A DNA stretch of 64,000 nucleotides from Perilla frutescens. Its lineage: Eukaryota; Streptophyta; Magnoliopsida; Lamiales; Lamiaceae. The DNA lies in assembly GCA_026008535.1 (NCBI GenBank), contig BRKX01000014.1, forward strand, positions 50,703,006 through 50,767,005. Direction: 5' to 3'. This document shows positions 18,997 to 31,185 of the stretch, piece by piece. The notes under the pieces are model-generated. The model was given only the letters and a program-made list of their open reading frames with translations, was not told the DNA's origin and made no database searches. How positions within the stretch are numbered: position 1 is the first letter of the stretch; every line of letters begins with the position of its first letter. A program made the position numbers and the translations under genes.

Positions 18997-21411
18997 CTGA
19001 AAGATGCCGTTTCAAAAAAAAGAAAGTTGGGAAAATTTGAGACTGTGAATCTATCTGAGGAATGTAGTGCAGTCTTGCAACGGAAGTTGCCTCTGAAGCA
19101 GAAGGACCCGGGTAGTTTTCCTATTGCCTGTGTGATTGGGAGACGCACTTTTGGTAAAGTGTTGTGCGATTTGGGGGCTAGCATCAATCTGATGCCGTTG
19201 TCGATTTTCAAGAGATTGGAAATTGGTGATATCAAGCCTACTTCTATTGCACTGCAAATGGCAAATAGATCAGTTACCTATCCGAGAGGAGTTGTTGAGG
19301 ATGTGCTAGTGAAGGTTGAAGAGTTTATCTTTCCTGCAGATTTTGTGGTTCTCGACATGCCGGAAGATAAGAATATTCCATTGATTCTTGGAAGACCGTT
19401 TCTAGCTACAGGCCGTGCTTTAATTGATGTGCAAGACGGCCAGCTGACATTCCGGATGAATGATGAGAAGATTACGTTCTCTTTGTATGATGCTATGAAA
19501 AGGCCACACGAGAGTGAATTTGATGATTGCAAATTGATAGAGTTAGTGGAGGATGGGTTTGCCTGCACCGATGTGCCAGTTGCATTGGAAGACCCTCTGC
19601 AGCACTGTATCCAGCACTCTATTTATTCCATTGACTCATATGACTCTCTTGATTTTGCCTGTGATGAAATTTTAGAATATCTTGCGGTTTTAGATTCTAT
19701 GCAGGGACTACAGCAAGAACCAGTGCAATATTTGGATATTCGGGATCCACCGCAAGAGGGCACTGTAGAGAAGGAGACTCCTGCCGCCAAGTCGGCACCT
19801 ACACCACCGGTTTTAGAGATGAAGCCACTCCTAGATCATTTGAGGTATGCCTTTCTAGGTGAGAATGACACATATCCTGTGATTGTATCTGCTTTTCTAT
19901 CTGCTGTAGAGTTGGATAAGTTGTTGAGAGTGCTGAGAAAATACAAGTCTGCTATAGGTTGGCAAATTTCTGACAATAAGGGGATTAGCCCGTCTATTTG
20001 TATGCATCGTATTTTACTTGAGCAGAATTACAAGCCGAAAGTGCAAGCACAACGGAGATTGAATCCGGTGATGCAAGAGGTCGTGAGAAAAGAAGTATTG
20101 AAGCTTCTAGATGCCGGGATGATTTATGCCATATCTGACAGCGAGTGGGTGAGCCCGACTCAATGTGTTGCAAAGAAAGGAGGCATGACAGTTGTGAAGA
20201 ATGAGAGGAATGAGATGATCGCTACGCGACTCGTGACAGGATGGCGAGTTTGCATAGACTACCGTGCTTTAAATGCGGCCACTCGTAAGGATCACTTTTC
20301 CCTTCCTTTCATTGACCAAATGTTGGATAGACTTGCAGGGTACGAGTATTACTGCTTCTTAGATGGCTATTCGGGTTATAATCAAATTATGATTGCCCCG
20401 GAAGACCAACACAAGTCGGCATTTACTTGCCCCTATGGTGTTTTTGCATATCGTCGTGTGCCGTTTGGTCTATGCAATGCGCCAGCTACTTTTCAGAGGT
20501 GCATGATGGCCATTTTTCATGGCTTCATCGAAAAAATTATAGAGGTATTTATGGACGACTTCTCTGTTTTTGGTTCATCCTTTGATAATTGTTTGGGGAA
20601 TTTATCTCAAGTTTTGCAGCGTTGTGAGGAGACAAATCTAGTGTTGAATTGGGAGAAGTGCCATTTTATGGTACGTGGAGGTGTGGTGCTTGGCCACAAA
20701 GTCTCTGCTGCTGGCCTCGAGGTCGATCGAGCCAAAGTTGTAGCTATTGAGAAGCTACCTCCTCCTACCTCTGTGAAGGCAGTTCGTAGTTTCCTTGGCC
20801 ATGCTGGATTTTACCGGAGATTCATCAAGGATTTTTCAAAAATCTCCAAGCCTCTATGTTCTCTGTTGGAGAAGGATGTGAAGTTTGATTTTGATGATGA
20901 GTGCATGGAAGCATTTGAGAAATTAAAGTTGACTCTGGTAAGTGCTCCAATTTTAATTCAACCTATTTGGACTGAACCTTTTGTTTTGATGTGTGATGCC
21001 AGTGATCTTGTCGTTGGAGCGGTGTTGGGACAAAAGAGGGATAAATTCTTCCGAGTCATTCACTATGCCAGTAAGACCCTCGACTGTGCCCAGCAAAATT
21101 ACACCACCACCGAAAAGGAGTTGCTAGCAGTGGTGTATGCTTTTGACAAATTTTGGGCTTACTTGATTGGGGTGCAAACCATTGTCTACACCGACCATGC
21201 CGCTATCCGGTATTTGTTTGCCAAGAAGGATGCCAAGCCACGATTGATTCGATGGATTCTGTTGCTCCAAGAGTTTGACATGGAGATCAAGGATCGAAAG
21301 GGTTGTGAGAATGCTGTGGCGGACCATCTATCCCGTTTGGAGAAACTAGTGGAAGGCGAGGATCCAAAGTTACTCATCAATGAGAGCTTTCCGGATGAGC
21401 AAGTGCTATAA
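18985..21411 (+). CDS. Athila-like pol: protease, reverse transcriptase, RNase H (gag-less, chimeric start), unit 2
   Basis: Ty3/gypsy polyprotein core. The first ATG (18985) lies in LINE-derived DNA and reads four residues (MFHL) before the junction at 18996/18997; the rest is retroelement. The frame is open further upstream to a TTG at 18943. Counting from that TTG: aspartic protease with DLGAS active site (Asp76) and ILGRPFLATG; reverse transcriptase with FLDGYSGYNQ (about 472-481) and FMDD (536-539); RNase H with CDASD (Asp685), TTEKE (Glu724), YTDH (Asp751) and VADHLSR (Asp794). It ends at TAA 21409-21411 before integrase, in the same frame. gag, the 5' LTR and the primer-binding site are missing, so the element cannot be autonomous. 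Unit 2 has an extra QHCI-type 4-codon insert relative to unit 3. Confidence 0.93.
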   Translation: MFHLLKDAVSKKRKLGKFETVNLSEECSAVLQRKLPLKQKDPGSFPIACVIGRRTFGKVLCDLGASINLMPLSIFKRLEIGDIKPTSIALQMANRSVTYPRGVVEDVLVKVEEFIFPADFVVLDMPEDKNIPLILGRPFLATGRALIDVQDGQLTFRMNDEKITFSLYDAMKRPHESEFDDCKLIELVEDGFACTDVPVALEDPLQHCIQHSIYSIDSYDSLDFACDEILEYLAVLDSMQGLQQEPVQYLDIRDPPQEGTVEKETPAAKSAPTPPVLEMKPLLDHLRYAFLGENDTYPVIVSAFLSAVELDKLLRVLRKYKSAIGWQISDNKGISPSICMHRILLEQNYKPKVQAQRRLNPVMQEVVRKEVLKLLDAGMIYAISDSEWVSPTQCVAKKGGMTVVKNERNEMIATRLVTGWRVCIDYRALNAATRKDHFSLPFIDQMLDRLAGYEYYCFLDGYSGYNQIMIAPEDQHKSAFTCPYGVFAYRRVPFGLCNAPATFQRCMMAIFHGFIEKIIEVFMDDFSVFGSSFDNCLGNLSQVLQRCEETNLVLNWEKCHFMVRGGVVLGHKVSAAGLEVDRAKVVAIEKLPPPTSVKAVRSFLGHAGFYRRFIKDFSKISKPLCSLLEKDVKFDFDDECMEAFEKLKLTLVSAPILIQPIWTEPFVLMCDASDLVVGAVLGQKRDKFFRVIHYASKTLDCAQQNYTTTEKELLAVVYAFDKFWAYLIGVQTIVYTDHAAIRYLFAKKDAKPRLIRWILLLQEFDMEIKDRKGCENAVADHLSRLEKLVEGEDPKLLINESFPDEQVL

Positions 21412-22716
21412 GTGAAGGCCGTTGATAAAACTTCGTGGTATGCAGACATTGTGAATTACATAGTAATTCGTGTCATACCTAAGGATCTCAATTCCTACCA
21501 GCGCAAGAAATTCCTCCATGATGTGCAATTCTACTATTGGGAGGAGCCCATTCTGTACAAGCGATGCGCGGATGCGGTGATTCGGAGATGTGTTCGAGAA
21601 GATGAAATTAATGCTATCATAGAGCAATGCCACAGTTCGCCCAGTGGAGGCCATTTCATAGCCAATAGAACCGCCATGAAAATCCAACAAAGCGGATTCT
21701 ATTGGCCGCATATTTACCGAGATTGTCATGCGTTTATCTCCACGTGCGATTGATGCCAACGGGTTGGCAACATTACCAAGAGGGATGAGATGCCGCAGAA
21801 GGCGATGATGGTTGTGGAGCTTTTTGATGTGTGGGGGATAGATTTTATGGGACCGTTCCCTAAATCTCGAGGATTCCTCTACATTTTGCTTGCTGTGGAG
21901 TATGTGTCTCGTTGGGTGGAAGCCGTTCCTACTACCACCAATGACTCCAAGGTGGTGTTGAAGTTTTTGAGAAAAAATATTTTAACTCCGTTCAGAGCCC
22001 CGAGAGCTTTGCTTAGTGATGGGGGGTCGCACTTCAACAACAAGTGGCTTGGAAGTTTGCTAGCTAAGTATGGTGTGAAGCACAAGGTCACGTCTCCTTA
22101 TCACCCTCAAGCAAACGGACAAGCCGAGTTGGCCAATCGAGAAATCAAGCAAATTCTCGAGAAGACTGTGGTGCATAGAAAGGATTGGGCGGATCGCCTT
22201 GATGATGCTCTGTTGGCTTATCGTACGGCATATAAAGCTACAATTGGTATGTCCCCTTACCAGCTTGTTTTTGGTAAATCCTGTCATTTACCCGTAGAAA
22301 TTGAGCATAAGGCGTATTGGGCTGTGAGAAAAATAAATTTTGAGTTCCAAGTAGCTGAAGTTGAAAGAGCTCATCAATTGTTGGAGTTGGAAGAATGGAG
22401 AAACGAAGCTTTTGAAAATTCGTGCATCTATAAGGAGAGGGCCAGCAAATTCCATGACCGTGTCATCAAGCAAAAGGAGTTCACCCCTGGAGATGAAGTT
22501 TTGGTTTATGATTCAAGATTGAGATTGTTTTCGGGCAAACTTAAATCTAGGTGGACGGGTCCATTTGTGGTGTACAAGACAAGTTGGAATGGTACTTGTG
22601 ATTTATTGCGCACCAATGGAAGCACATTTGCAGTCAATGGACACCGCCTCAAACACTACTACCGACACCCAACTGAAGAAAGAGAATTACGGGTCACACT
22701 TCTCAATGATCCATGA
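21412..22716 (+). pseudogene. Athila-like integrase, unit 2 (two in-frame stops)
   Basis: Continuation of the pol frame after the TAA at 21409-21411. The HHCC zinc-binding region (His residues in CHSSPSGGH and the Cys before the stop) is cut by TGA 21751-21753 within CxxC. The DDE core then follows from ATG 21790: GIDFMGPFP, SDGG and the Glu in GQAELANRE. Apart from the two stops the frame is open and all catalytic residues are present. Start at 21412 is a frame start, not a proposed initiation codon. Confidence 0.93.
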
Positions 22717-22928
22717 GCATCCATGAGGTATCGTCTAGCTAAAGACGTTAAATGAAGCACTTGGTGGGAGGTAACCTACCGTTTTTAGTTTTCTTTTCAG
22801 TTTTGTTTTTGTTTTGTTTTGTTTTTCTTTTTTCTTTTAGTTTTTGTTCGTGTGTTGGTTGTTTTTTCCGTTTGTTTTTTTTTATTTTATTTATTGTATT
22901 TTCGGAAAAAAAAAAAAAAAGGTATTTC

Positions 22929-23015
22929 GGCGCGGCCCGTGCCGTCGCACGGCACGGACCGTGCCCCGAAACAAAAAAAGTCCGAACCCCCTGTATGGAT
23001 GGCACGGGCCGTGCC
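22929..23015. promoter_or_regulatory. Internal GC-rich palindromic module, unit 2
   Basis: Same module as in unit 1 (1431-1518), with intact GGCACGGACCGTGCC-type palindromes upstream of a CT-rich leader and candidate intron (donor near 23292, acceptor near 23757). Promoter function is inferred from similarity to the LTR cluster at 26789-26968. Confidence 0.58.
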
Positions 23016-23773
23016 GCAGTACACGCCCAGCCCATATCAGTTTTAATTCATGTTCGTCTCTCTCTTCCTCTCTCACTGTCACACACGAGCACATACGAAA
23101 ATTTTTCCCCCAAATTAGACTCTTTTCCTCTCCCACTCCCCTAGTGCTAAATTCCTTGCCCCCCCACATCTCCATCTTCTACTTTTGCCTTGGATTCTCT
23201 CTCCCCTCTTTTCAATTGAGGATTTTGAAAGAAAAATTGGGATTTGCCCCAAATTGTGCCCTAGGTCGGATTTTGGTAAATTTCGCCCCGAAGGTACGAA
23301 ATTTCTTACTCTGTCCCTCTTTCTCGTTGTTTGGTGTTGTGGGACGATGATGGGTATGCTTGGAATGGCCTAGTTTTGTGGTTTGCATTGGATTCCTCTT
23401 TGATGCATTTTATCGAACATGTGGTATGCATGGGGTTTTGAGTGAAATTGATGATTTTCTTTTGTTCTCAGGCTTTTCATACTTTCAATTATCCTTCGTG
23501 GGCTTGGTGTTGTTGTTGTGAGGAGACTGTGGGGGGTGAATGGTTTATTTTGGGGTGCAATTTGTTTCTTTTTTTATTACTATGGGAGTGTTTGTGGGGT
23601 GAATTCGAGTTTGACTTGATTTTGAGTGCATGTTGGTGGCATTGGATAGGATAATTCTCCCTTTGCAATTGTTACAATGTGTACGTGTTATTGCGACCTA
23701 TCGGGATGAGACTTTGTTTTTTGTTTCTTTTGTGAGCTTATTTTTTATCGCTTTTAGGTACCATTTTTCTCTC

Positions 23774-24698
23774 ATGGCACCAAGAGTTGCTCGTGGTCGA
23801 CGTGGCGGCCGGAGAGCGGCCTCCGAGAACCCTAATGACCCCCTAAATTTTGGGGTCGTTTTAAATGATTTTGAGCATCGTGACCATTGGGACTGGCTTG
23901 TGCAATTGGAGTGCCTCTCTCGCGTTACCCGGACACTACCGTGCTTCGCGCTCTCGGATTGAATGATGACTTTTGGAACCTTTGCCAGTGGGGGGGGTTA
24001 GCTATGTGTTGGAAGGCCAATGGCCTTCCTATCAACGAATGATGTTGGAATTTTTGAGCACTGTCTCGTGTCAGAAACAGCGAAGAGCCCGGTACCCGTC
24101 TAGCATTTCCTTTCAGCTGGACAATCGTCCGTTCACCATTTCTTTGGAGGACTTGAATGAAATTTTTCACAATGAGTGTGGAAGTCCTATCGAGTATGCT
24201 TGGGAAGATGACACCTTTTGGAAGGCGATCACAAGGGTGGATGAGGCTGACCCTGGATCTCGTTTCCGACCTTGCACGGCCAAGGCCTCCATGATCCGCA
24301 ACCCCGTCTTTCGCTTCCTACAGAGAGCGTGTGCCAATGCTCTTTTTGCCCGATATGATAGCGGGACTGTCCAAAGTCGCGAGATCTTCTACCTGTGGAG
24401 TGCTCTGAAGCGGCAAAACTTCAATCTGGGGGCCCACATAGCGGCACACTTGAGCCATGCGGCCGCCAAGAAGAGCGGTGTTCTTATCTGTGGCGGCATT
24501 ATCACTCCAATTGCGGAGTATTGCGGGGTTGACTTCACAGATTGGGAGGCGCTTCCTGGAAACATGGTGATGTCTGTAGAGACGTTGATTAACATGGATG
24601 TTATACGCGTAGATCGGAGCGGAAGGTGCTTCTTTACTCAAAAGTCGGGCGGCCATTTTCCCTTGCCCAATCGTCATCTGACGAAAGTTTCTGACTGA
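23774..24698 (+). pseudogene. Athila ORF-1/env-like post-pol ORF, unit 2 (frameshifted)
   Basis: Same structure and the same two frameshifts as the unit 1 copy; the long open stretch is 23973-24698 and stops at a TGA followed in frame by the coiled-coil ORF. Unit 2 has His for Tyr near the end (SGGHFPLPN), as does unit 3. No unit in the window has an undamaged version. Confidence 0.7.
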
Positions 24699-24719
24699 CG
24701 CCACTCTGAAAATTGGAGT

Positions 24720-25136
24720 ATGTCTTCACCGGCCCATCAGGCCGCCATGGCCGCCAATCAGCCGGTGTTGCCCTTCCGCGCACGAGTGGTCGAATTAGCA
24801 GACGAGGAGGATGATGACGAAGACAAGGAGGCCGAGCAGTCTGCTGGGGATGATGTCGGAGCGAGCACCGGGGGTGCGGACTCGCAGGTGGACACTGATG
24901 CTCCCTCTAATTCCCGAGTTGGAGGACGTCGTCGAGCTCGTCCCCGCTCAGATGAGGAGCGCTTGGATGATGTGGAAGGCCGTCTCTCCTCGGTCGAGTC
25001 GGAGATGCAAGGACTGCGGGGCGAGTTCACCCACATGAACGCGAGGGTAGGAGCCATCGACTCCAATGTAGCTATAATGCTACAAATGATGCAGCAGTGG
25101 GGGTTGCAGTTTTCCCCTAACCCGCCTCCACCCTGA
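24720..25136 (+). CDS. Acidic coiled-coil ORF, unit 2
   Basis: 138 residues, same composition as the unit 1 copy (acidic run, basic patch, coiled coil, Pro-rich end) with a few substitutions, e.g. Asn for Ser in DAPSNSRV and Ile for Thr in NVAIMLQMM. Probably the C-terminal part of the post-pol protein separated by the TGA at 24696-24698. Confidence 0.55.
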   Translation: MSSPAHQAAMAANQPVLPFRARVVELADEEDDDEDKEAEQSAGDDVGASTGGADSQVDTDAPSNSRVGGRRRARPRSDEERLDDVEGRLSSVESEMQGLRGEFTHMNARVGAIDSNVAIMLQMMQQWGLQFSPNPPPP

Positions 25137-26517
25137 TTCCTGTTTGAGGTTAGCGATTCAAGGTTTTCTCGTCTATTTCTTCAAACTTATGCTCGTTCGA
25201 GAATAAGTTTGGGGGGGTTGATGGACATCATGCCTTGAATCCCTGTTCTAAGAATTTCTTTTATCGCTTTGTGCATTTAGGTAGTTCACTTACATTAGTT
25301 AGGAGTTTAGTTAGTAAGCACGTTTATTGTTTTTTTTGTATGATGGAGTGGATTTTTTCATGCTTTGTATTGTGATGAATGATGATTGCCGATGATGAAT
25401 GTTGAATTTGTTGATATTAATTATCTTTGTTGAGTGTACTATGAGCATGATAGGTGCAATTGCGACGAATTGCTTGGTAGTCTTGACCTGTGACGGTCCT
25501 GTGAGCTTTTGAGCCTTATTTTCATTTTCTTATGTGTGAACGCTGGATTATTGATTGAATGTCTAGAACTTGCCTCTTGTCTGCTCAAGTTTAGCAGAAT
25601 GTTGTGGGATTTTGAGAGGATTTAAGGCCGTTTTTGATTAACCCTCTTCTTATCCTTTACATTCTTGGCCAAAACATGTTGAATATCCATTGTAAGCCCC
25701 GTTGAGCTTTTGCCATTTTCTTGTTAGCCAATTTGATTTCATCTTGTTGTCAATTGTCTTTGTTCACTCAGACTAATGGTAGAAAAATTTAGGAGGGATG
25801 AAGTATTTTGGTGGATTTTGGGGAGAATAAATTGATGGAGTGTGGAGTGTGAAAAGGTTATGAAGTTGGAATTTTCATGGGATTTTCATATGGCACTTAG
25901 AAAAAAGTAAAACGAGATTCAATAAAAGAAAAGTTGAAAAAAAAAAGAAAGAAAATGTAGCTAAGTGGCCATAAACATAATTTGGTGATGTTTTAAATTG
26001 CATGGTGTTGGAAAAGGAGGAAGAGAACTAGACAAAGTCTAGTTCTACTCGGTTGGTATTGAGAGTCGAATGTTAAGTGAGGAAGTAGTGAGTGCAATCT
26101 CGCTCAATGTGTCCGATTTAGTCACTTGGCCTATATTTTCCCTACCTTGTCCAAAGTGCCTACATTACAACCCGATTATGAAGCCCCTTTTGATCTTAAT
26201 TCCACATTGCATTGCATGTAAAGGCGAGATAAGATAAGGGGGCAAGCTTATGGTTAATTCTTCAATATGTCCAGTTTTGAGTACTTATATTTTACTATCC
26301 TATACACTTGAGAGTGAGTGATACACGCACCTGGTGAGGTCGTTGGTTCAAGGCTAAAGACAAGATAGTAGTCGTGTTGTGCAATAATATCTTTGCTCAT
26401 TGTGTTCTTGATTTTGATAATTGATATTCGTGGTGTCTGAGGCAATGAATTGTCAAACATCCATTCTATGCTTGAGTTTAATTCTTTCTCTTAGTTGTTC
26501 GAGGACGACCAATGGAT
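25137..26517 (+). other. 3' non-coding region of the Athila-like element, unit 2
   Basis: No credible ORF. It contains the first polypurine-like motif (25202-25217), the GAACTAGAC/GTCTAGTTC hairpin and the same conserved stretch before the true tract as unit 1. Confidence 0.7.
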
Positions 26518-26530
26518 AAGTTTGGAGGAG
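26518..26530 (+). other. Polypurine tract, unit 2 (one substitution)
   Basis: AAGTTTGGAGGAG, with A replacing a G found in units 1 and 3. It remains all purine after the TTT, immediately before the LTR. Confidence 0.8.
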
Positions 26531-26531
26531 T

Positions 26532-27924
26532 TGATAAACTCGGATTTTGCATGCGTTCGGATGTACTTTGTATGTATTTTTGGAGTTGAATGCATGTGTT
26601 TGTGATTATTTTGAATTGTTTTATGTTATGTGGGTTCAATCACGGGTTTAACAAGTTTTGACAGGAAATTGGCCTAATTTGGACGTGTTTTGGAGTGTAC
26701 ATGGTTGCCGGGCGGAAGGAGTGACTGAGTTGAGACCGGGAAGGCGAGAAAAGGCCGAAAAAAAAACAACATTTCAAGAGATGCACTGCGGCACGGACCG
26801 TGCCGTCGCACGGCACGGCCCGTGCCCCGAACCCCAGAAGGCCGTACTCCCTGGATCAATTGCACGGACCGTGCCGTCGAACGGCACGGACCGTGCCCCG
26901 AGCCGGAACCTGGCGACGCGAATTGTCCAACGGCACGGACCGTGCCGTGCGACGGCACGGCCCGTGCCACGTTATTTCGGATTTTTAGAAATTTCCTTTT
27001 TCGGATCAATTTTTCCTAAACTATTTAAGACCTCTTCTTGGGCGAATTTTGGACGATTTTTTTCACCCTATTATTGAAGAAAGAAGAGCACAGAGAAGAG
27101 GAAGAACACGAAGAACAAAGACAATCCATCCGGCATAAGTTGTTTATGTTATTTTTATTTTAAATCCGACTATGAGTTGTATGATTTCTACCGTATTTTA
27201 TCTAGATTTTTATTTTGCCATGGACGGCTAAACGTTTCTTAATTCTAGGGTTTGCAATTGAATGTTGAAACTATGCAATTAATTCAATCTTGTTATTTTT
27301 CCCTTTTGATTATTGTGTTCAAATATTCATGTGCTTATCTCTCATGCATAGATTAGTGGCCATAATTTATGCATGTTAGCTAATTAGTTTGAGACCTGGC
27401 GGAGAGAATTAATTAGCGAATTGAATGAATAATTTGATGCATGTTCTGAGAAACCTGTAGGAGAATTAATTGACGATTTAAGGAGTTAATAATTTGTCTA
27501 GAGACGAAAGTAATAGGCATTTTGTTGATCTACTACTACCTTGAGACCTGGCGGAGATAGGTAGTTATATTTCTGTTTCTCCCCTTTAATCGAATTAAAT
27601 TGGGAATTATTCGGATTGAATTACTGTATAGCGGATACATTTGATGTGCATTCCCTAGGATTAATACCTTGTTAATTATCTGAATTTGTTGAGTTATTTT
27701 GTTTACATCAGTCGAGTGTGTAATTTTGATTCTTCTGTTTATTTACCATTTAATTTGGTGTCTTAGAAACCCGAAAAATAGGTCACCTGGATAATAGTGA
27801 ATTGGTAGCTTAGTAATCAGTTTGGTCAAGCATTCAGTCCCTGTGGATACGATATTCGGTTCACCAGTTATATTGCAGTGTCCTGTGTTAGTTGCAGTAT
27901 AGTGCATAATAATTTAGTGCATCA
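26532..27924 (+). repeat. 3' LTR of the Athila-like element, unit 2 (1,393 bp)
   Basis: TGATAAACTCGG to TTTAGTGCATCA. The GC palindromic cluster is at 26789-26968, followed by CTATTTAAG. It agrees with unit 3 against unit 1 at GAAACCTGTAGG and TCCCTGTGG, evidence that units 2 and 3 are the more closely related pair here. Confidence 0.9.
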
Positions 27925-27925
27925 A

Positions 27926-28893
27926 TGATATGAAAATCGATTGACAAAAAAATGAAAAATTGTAAATTTGACCAATCAAGTCACTATAAGAATGTAACTA
28001 AAGATATGTCTTCGTTTACACATAGATTTTTCCGCTTGGGTGTCGTTCCTCAAGGATAAGTTTACTATTATATTTAATAATATTACAACTATTAATTTTT
28101 TTTAAACATTCATCTTTGAATAATTCGTCCGGATGAGGAAGATCTATAATATCCCTGAAGAAATAAAAGAGTTTTTTCTCATATAATTCTAATGCATCTT
28201 AATACAGGGATATTTTCATCTCTCTGCGTAACCGATTCTCATTTACGATCATCATCTTCGAGAGTTCTTCTTGAATGAAACTATTTCAATATAAAATTAG
28301 AATGTCTTCTCAATGTCTTTGTTAAGGATTTTCAGTCAATCCATGGTTGATCGAGTAACCCCAACAAACAAATACATTAATATTTAGAGATATTAATGTT
28401 ATGTTGGTTGTCACTATAGAGTAAAAGATACCATAAAATATATACATTTTACGAAATGATAATGACACGAAGACTGATTGACAAAAAAATGAAAAACTGC
28501 AAATTTAACCAATCAAGTCATTATATAAAGGTAACTAAATATATGTCTTCTTTTACACAGATCTATACGACTTGGGTGTCGTTCCCTGAGAATAGGTTTA
28601 TTATTATATTTAATAATATTACAACTATTAATTTTTTTTAAATTCATCTCTGAGTAATTTGTCCGAATGGATATCTATAATGTCCCTGAAGAAATAAAAA
28701 AATCTTTTTCTTATATAATTCCCATGTATATTATTACAAATCTATTTTCATCTTTTTATGTAACCAATCTTCTCACAGTAAGATCAACGTATTTGAGAGT
28801 TCTTCTTGAACAAATCTATTTCAATATAAAAATAGAATGTCGTGTAACGTCTTTGTTGAATTTTCAATCAAATCAATGGTTGATTGAGTAACC
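27926..28893 (+). pseudogene. matK: Duplicated matK-like stretch, unit 2
   Basis: Copies a (27926-28360) and b (28456-28893), as in unit 1. The best MatK-like reading is in copy b, around 28680-28830. It is non-coding and shared by all units, so the transfer, duplication and decay came before the tandem amplification. Confidence 0.6.
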
Positions 28894-28935
28894 GGCCACG
28901 AATGCATTATATTAAGTTTCAATGAAAATCCATTC

Positions 28936-29311
28936 GGATTTTAAAAGGCTCAATGGCTTGATTCTACAACTAGATAAAGAGTTAAAGGAATTTATATTAA
29001 AAAGCCTGCATGAAATATGAAGTAGTGCATTACGAGTTCTGGGTTTTGCGTACAAGGACGATCTTCTAGAATATGCTATATATAATGGGATGAAGACCAT
29101 CCAGCTCATCAGCTCTTATTGAACCCTGCCAATTATTCCTCACTTGGGACCAGACTAGTTTTTGTCGGTTTAGCTTGTTTAAGAATGAGTTGGTTTTTTT
29201 CTATTTTTAATTTTACTTTCTTTAGCTCTAGCTTGACATGCGATTATGAAACTTATGATTTAACATTCTGGATTTCTTTATGATGTTTAAGGATCCTCCG
29301 CGGGAAATTGC
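28936..29311 (+). pseudogene. ER-type Ca2+-ATPase fragment, unit 2
   Basis: Same exon relic as in unit 1: SSALRVLGFAYKDDL, then DEDHPAHQLLLNPANYSS in another frame, then DPPRE after a decayed intron. The breaks are identical to those in unit 1. Confidence 0.88.
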
Positions 29312-29778
29312 TCTTTTTGTGTAGGGATAGTTCTTTTTGTATTGGATGTATAGTAAGCCTTATTCAGCTAGTCTTTAGAAATTCAGTGATGGGATCACTA
29401 GAATGATATACTTGCATTAACATGTGGTCAGTGTTTTGTGGATAGCTTTCTATGGTTACTGATATATTTTGGAATTTAGCAGTTTGTGCTTGAAAATTAT
29501 TCATCATGAAAAGTTTTCGTTTGCAAAGATTTGACTGATGGCTGCATAGTTTCAAATACGTCCGTTAAATATTGACTGGGCTTGGAAAAAATTAGGCTCC
29601 CAAAGATAAGGTATGCACTAGTTGTTCTATCAAAATGTTAATTCTGTATTTTGTTCTTATTACGATCTTCCTTGAACTATATTCTAAATGTATCATGTTG
29701 CAAGCAGATTAATAAGTATGTTGAGATAAATCTGCAACTTGATAAGGTGCAACTTGTTCCATGCATAACATTTCTCAG

Positions 29779-30240
29779 GTGATCCCACTCCAAATATGCT
29801 GATTTGAAATATCCTTGGCAGAAACTGAATGAGCCGGAGCTCTTTCTGAGCGTGCAATTGACCAACCTGCTTTAGATATGCCAGAGTTAATTATGCAACG
29901 TACTGGGGTAATATTACGATGTTCTTTCTTACCTAGCAGAGACACTTGAGTTCTAACTCTTGAATTGCTCGAACTAGCTAACTTCTAATTGATGGTTATT
30001 CTATGTTTTTTGTTCTAATCTTATATCAATTTGATAACAGACATATAGCTGTGTTTGAAAGGGTTTGTTGCATTTATATATGTTAGAATTTTCTTGAAGC
30101 ATTTTTTGAATATTAATGGTATTTAATTTAATCTTTTAAACAGGTTTATCCATTTAAGTTTATTTGCTATAGGATATTGATGAAGTTCGTGTGGAGTGGG
30201 CGAATTGCGTGATTGAGCATATATAAGTTCATTGTGCAAG
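29779..30240 (+). pseudogene. Unidentified two-exon gene remnant, unit 2
   Basis: Same exon-like pieces and splice signals as in unit 1 (RAIDQPALDMPELIMQR and DIDEVRVEWANCVIEHI readings). The family is not recognised. The flanking non-coding DNA on both sides holds nothing else I can support. Confidence 0.38.
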
Positions 30241-30647
30241 GTAATTTTTTAGTTTTATAATCATTATATCATTTTTATATTTTAGCCCAGCCAAAACGAC
30301 TAATTAATCACCTACGATATGATCAATTAAGTTTTTTAGATCTCAGCGCGAGAAGACTTCCACAAATATGCGCTTTCGATCAGTAAGATCAAATTGTAAT
30401 GGAATTTTGGATTGATCGATATTGTAGTAGTTTTTAACAAATAACTGGGAGCTTTGACATATTGAGTATTATATTTTGGTCATGTTGTATTTAGATGATG
30501 TTTCGTATTTTGAATGATATTTTAATTTGTATTTTGAATGATATTTAAATTTGCATTTTTAATGATATTTCGTATCTTTGGATCATTATCAAATATATTA
30601 TTTTTTAGTTTGGGATTACACAGGATAAATAAAATACATTAGAACAG

Positions 30648-31185
30648 GGCAAAAAAAAAATTATCACCATGCTTTTTTGAAAAAACGTAGTAAATTTACC
30701 ACGATTTTAATTAGAACCGTTGTAAATTGACCACAGTTTTAATAGAGAACCGTGGTAAATTGACCACTATTTTATGTAAAATCGTGGTTATTTTACCACA
30801 GTTTTCTTAAAATAGTGGTAAGTTCACCACGGTTTAAATAAAACAGTTGTTAATTTTTTACGACAATTTTTTCTTAACCGTGGTAATTTTACCACGGATT
30901 TTTGAAAAACTGTGGTTATTTTACCAAGGTTGAGATACAATCGTGGTAAAATAATCACAGTTTTACATACGACCGTGGTTAAATAACCACAGTTTTTATA
31001 AATGTTGCGATTACAACAAGAAATCACAACGGTGGCCTAGACCATCAAACCGTGGAAAAAAAATACCATGCTTAATACATGTGGTGTATGAGCGTGTGAA
31101 ATTACAACGGTGGCCTAGACCACGGTTGTAATTTTTCATACACCACGGGTAATACCCGCGGTCTATAATATTTTTTCTTGCAGAG
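30648..31185. mobile_element. Small CACTA-like element, unit 2
   Basis: Array of CCACGG/CCGTGG motifs with a TTTTTTCTTGCAGAG right terminus, as in unit 1. One motif is mutated here (CCACGATTTT at the first site). Confidence 0.55.
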
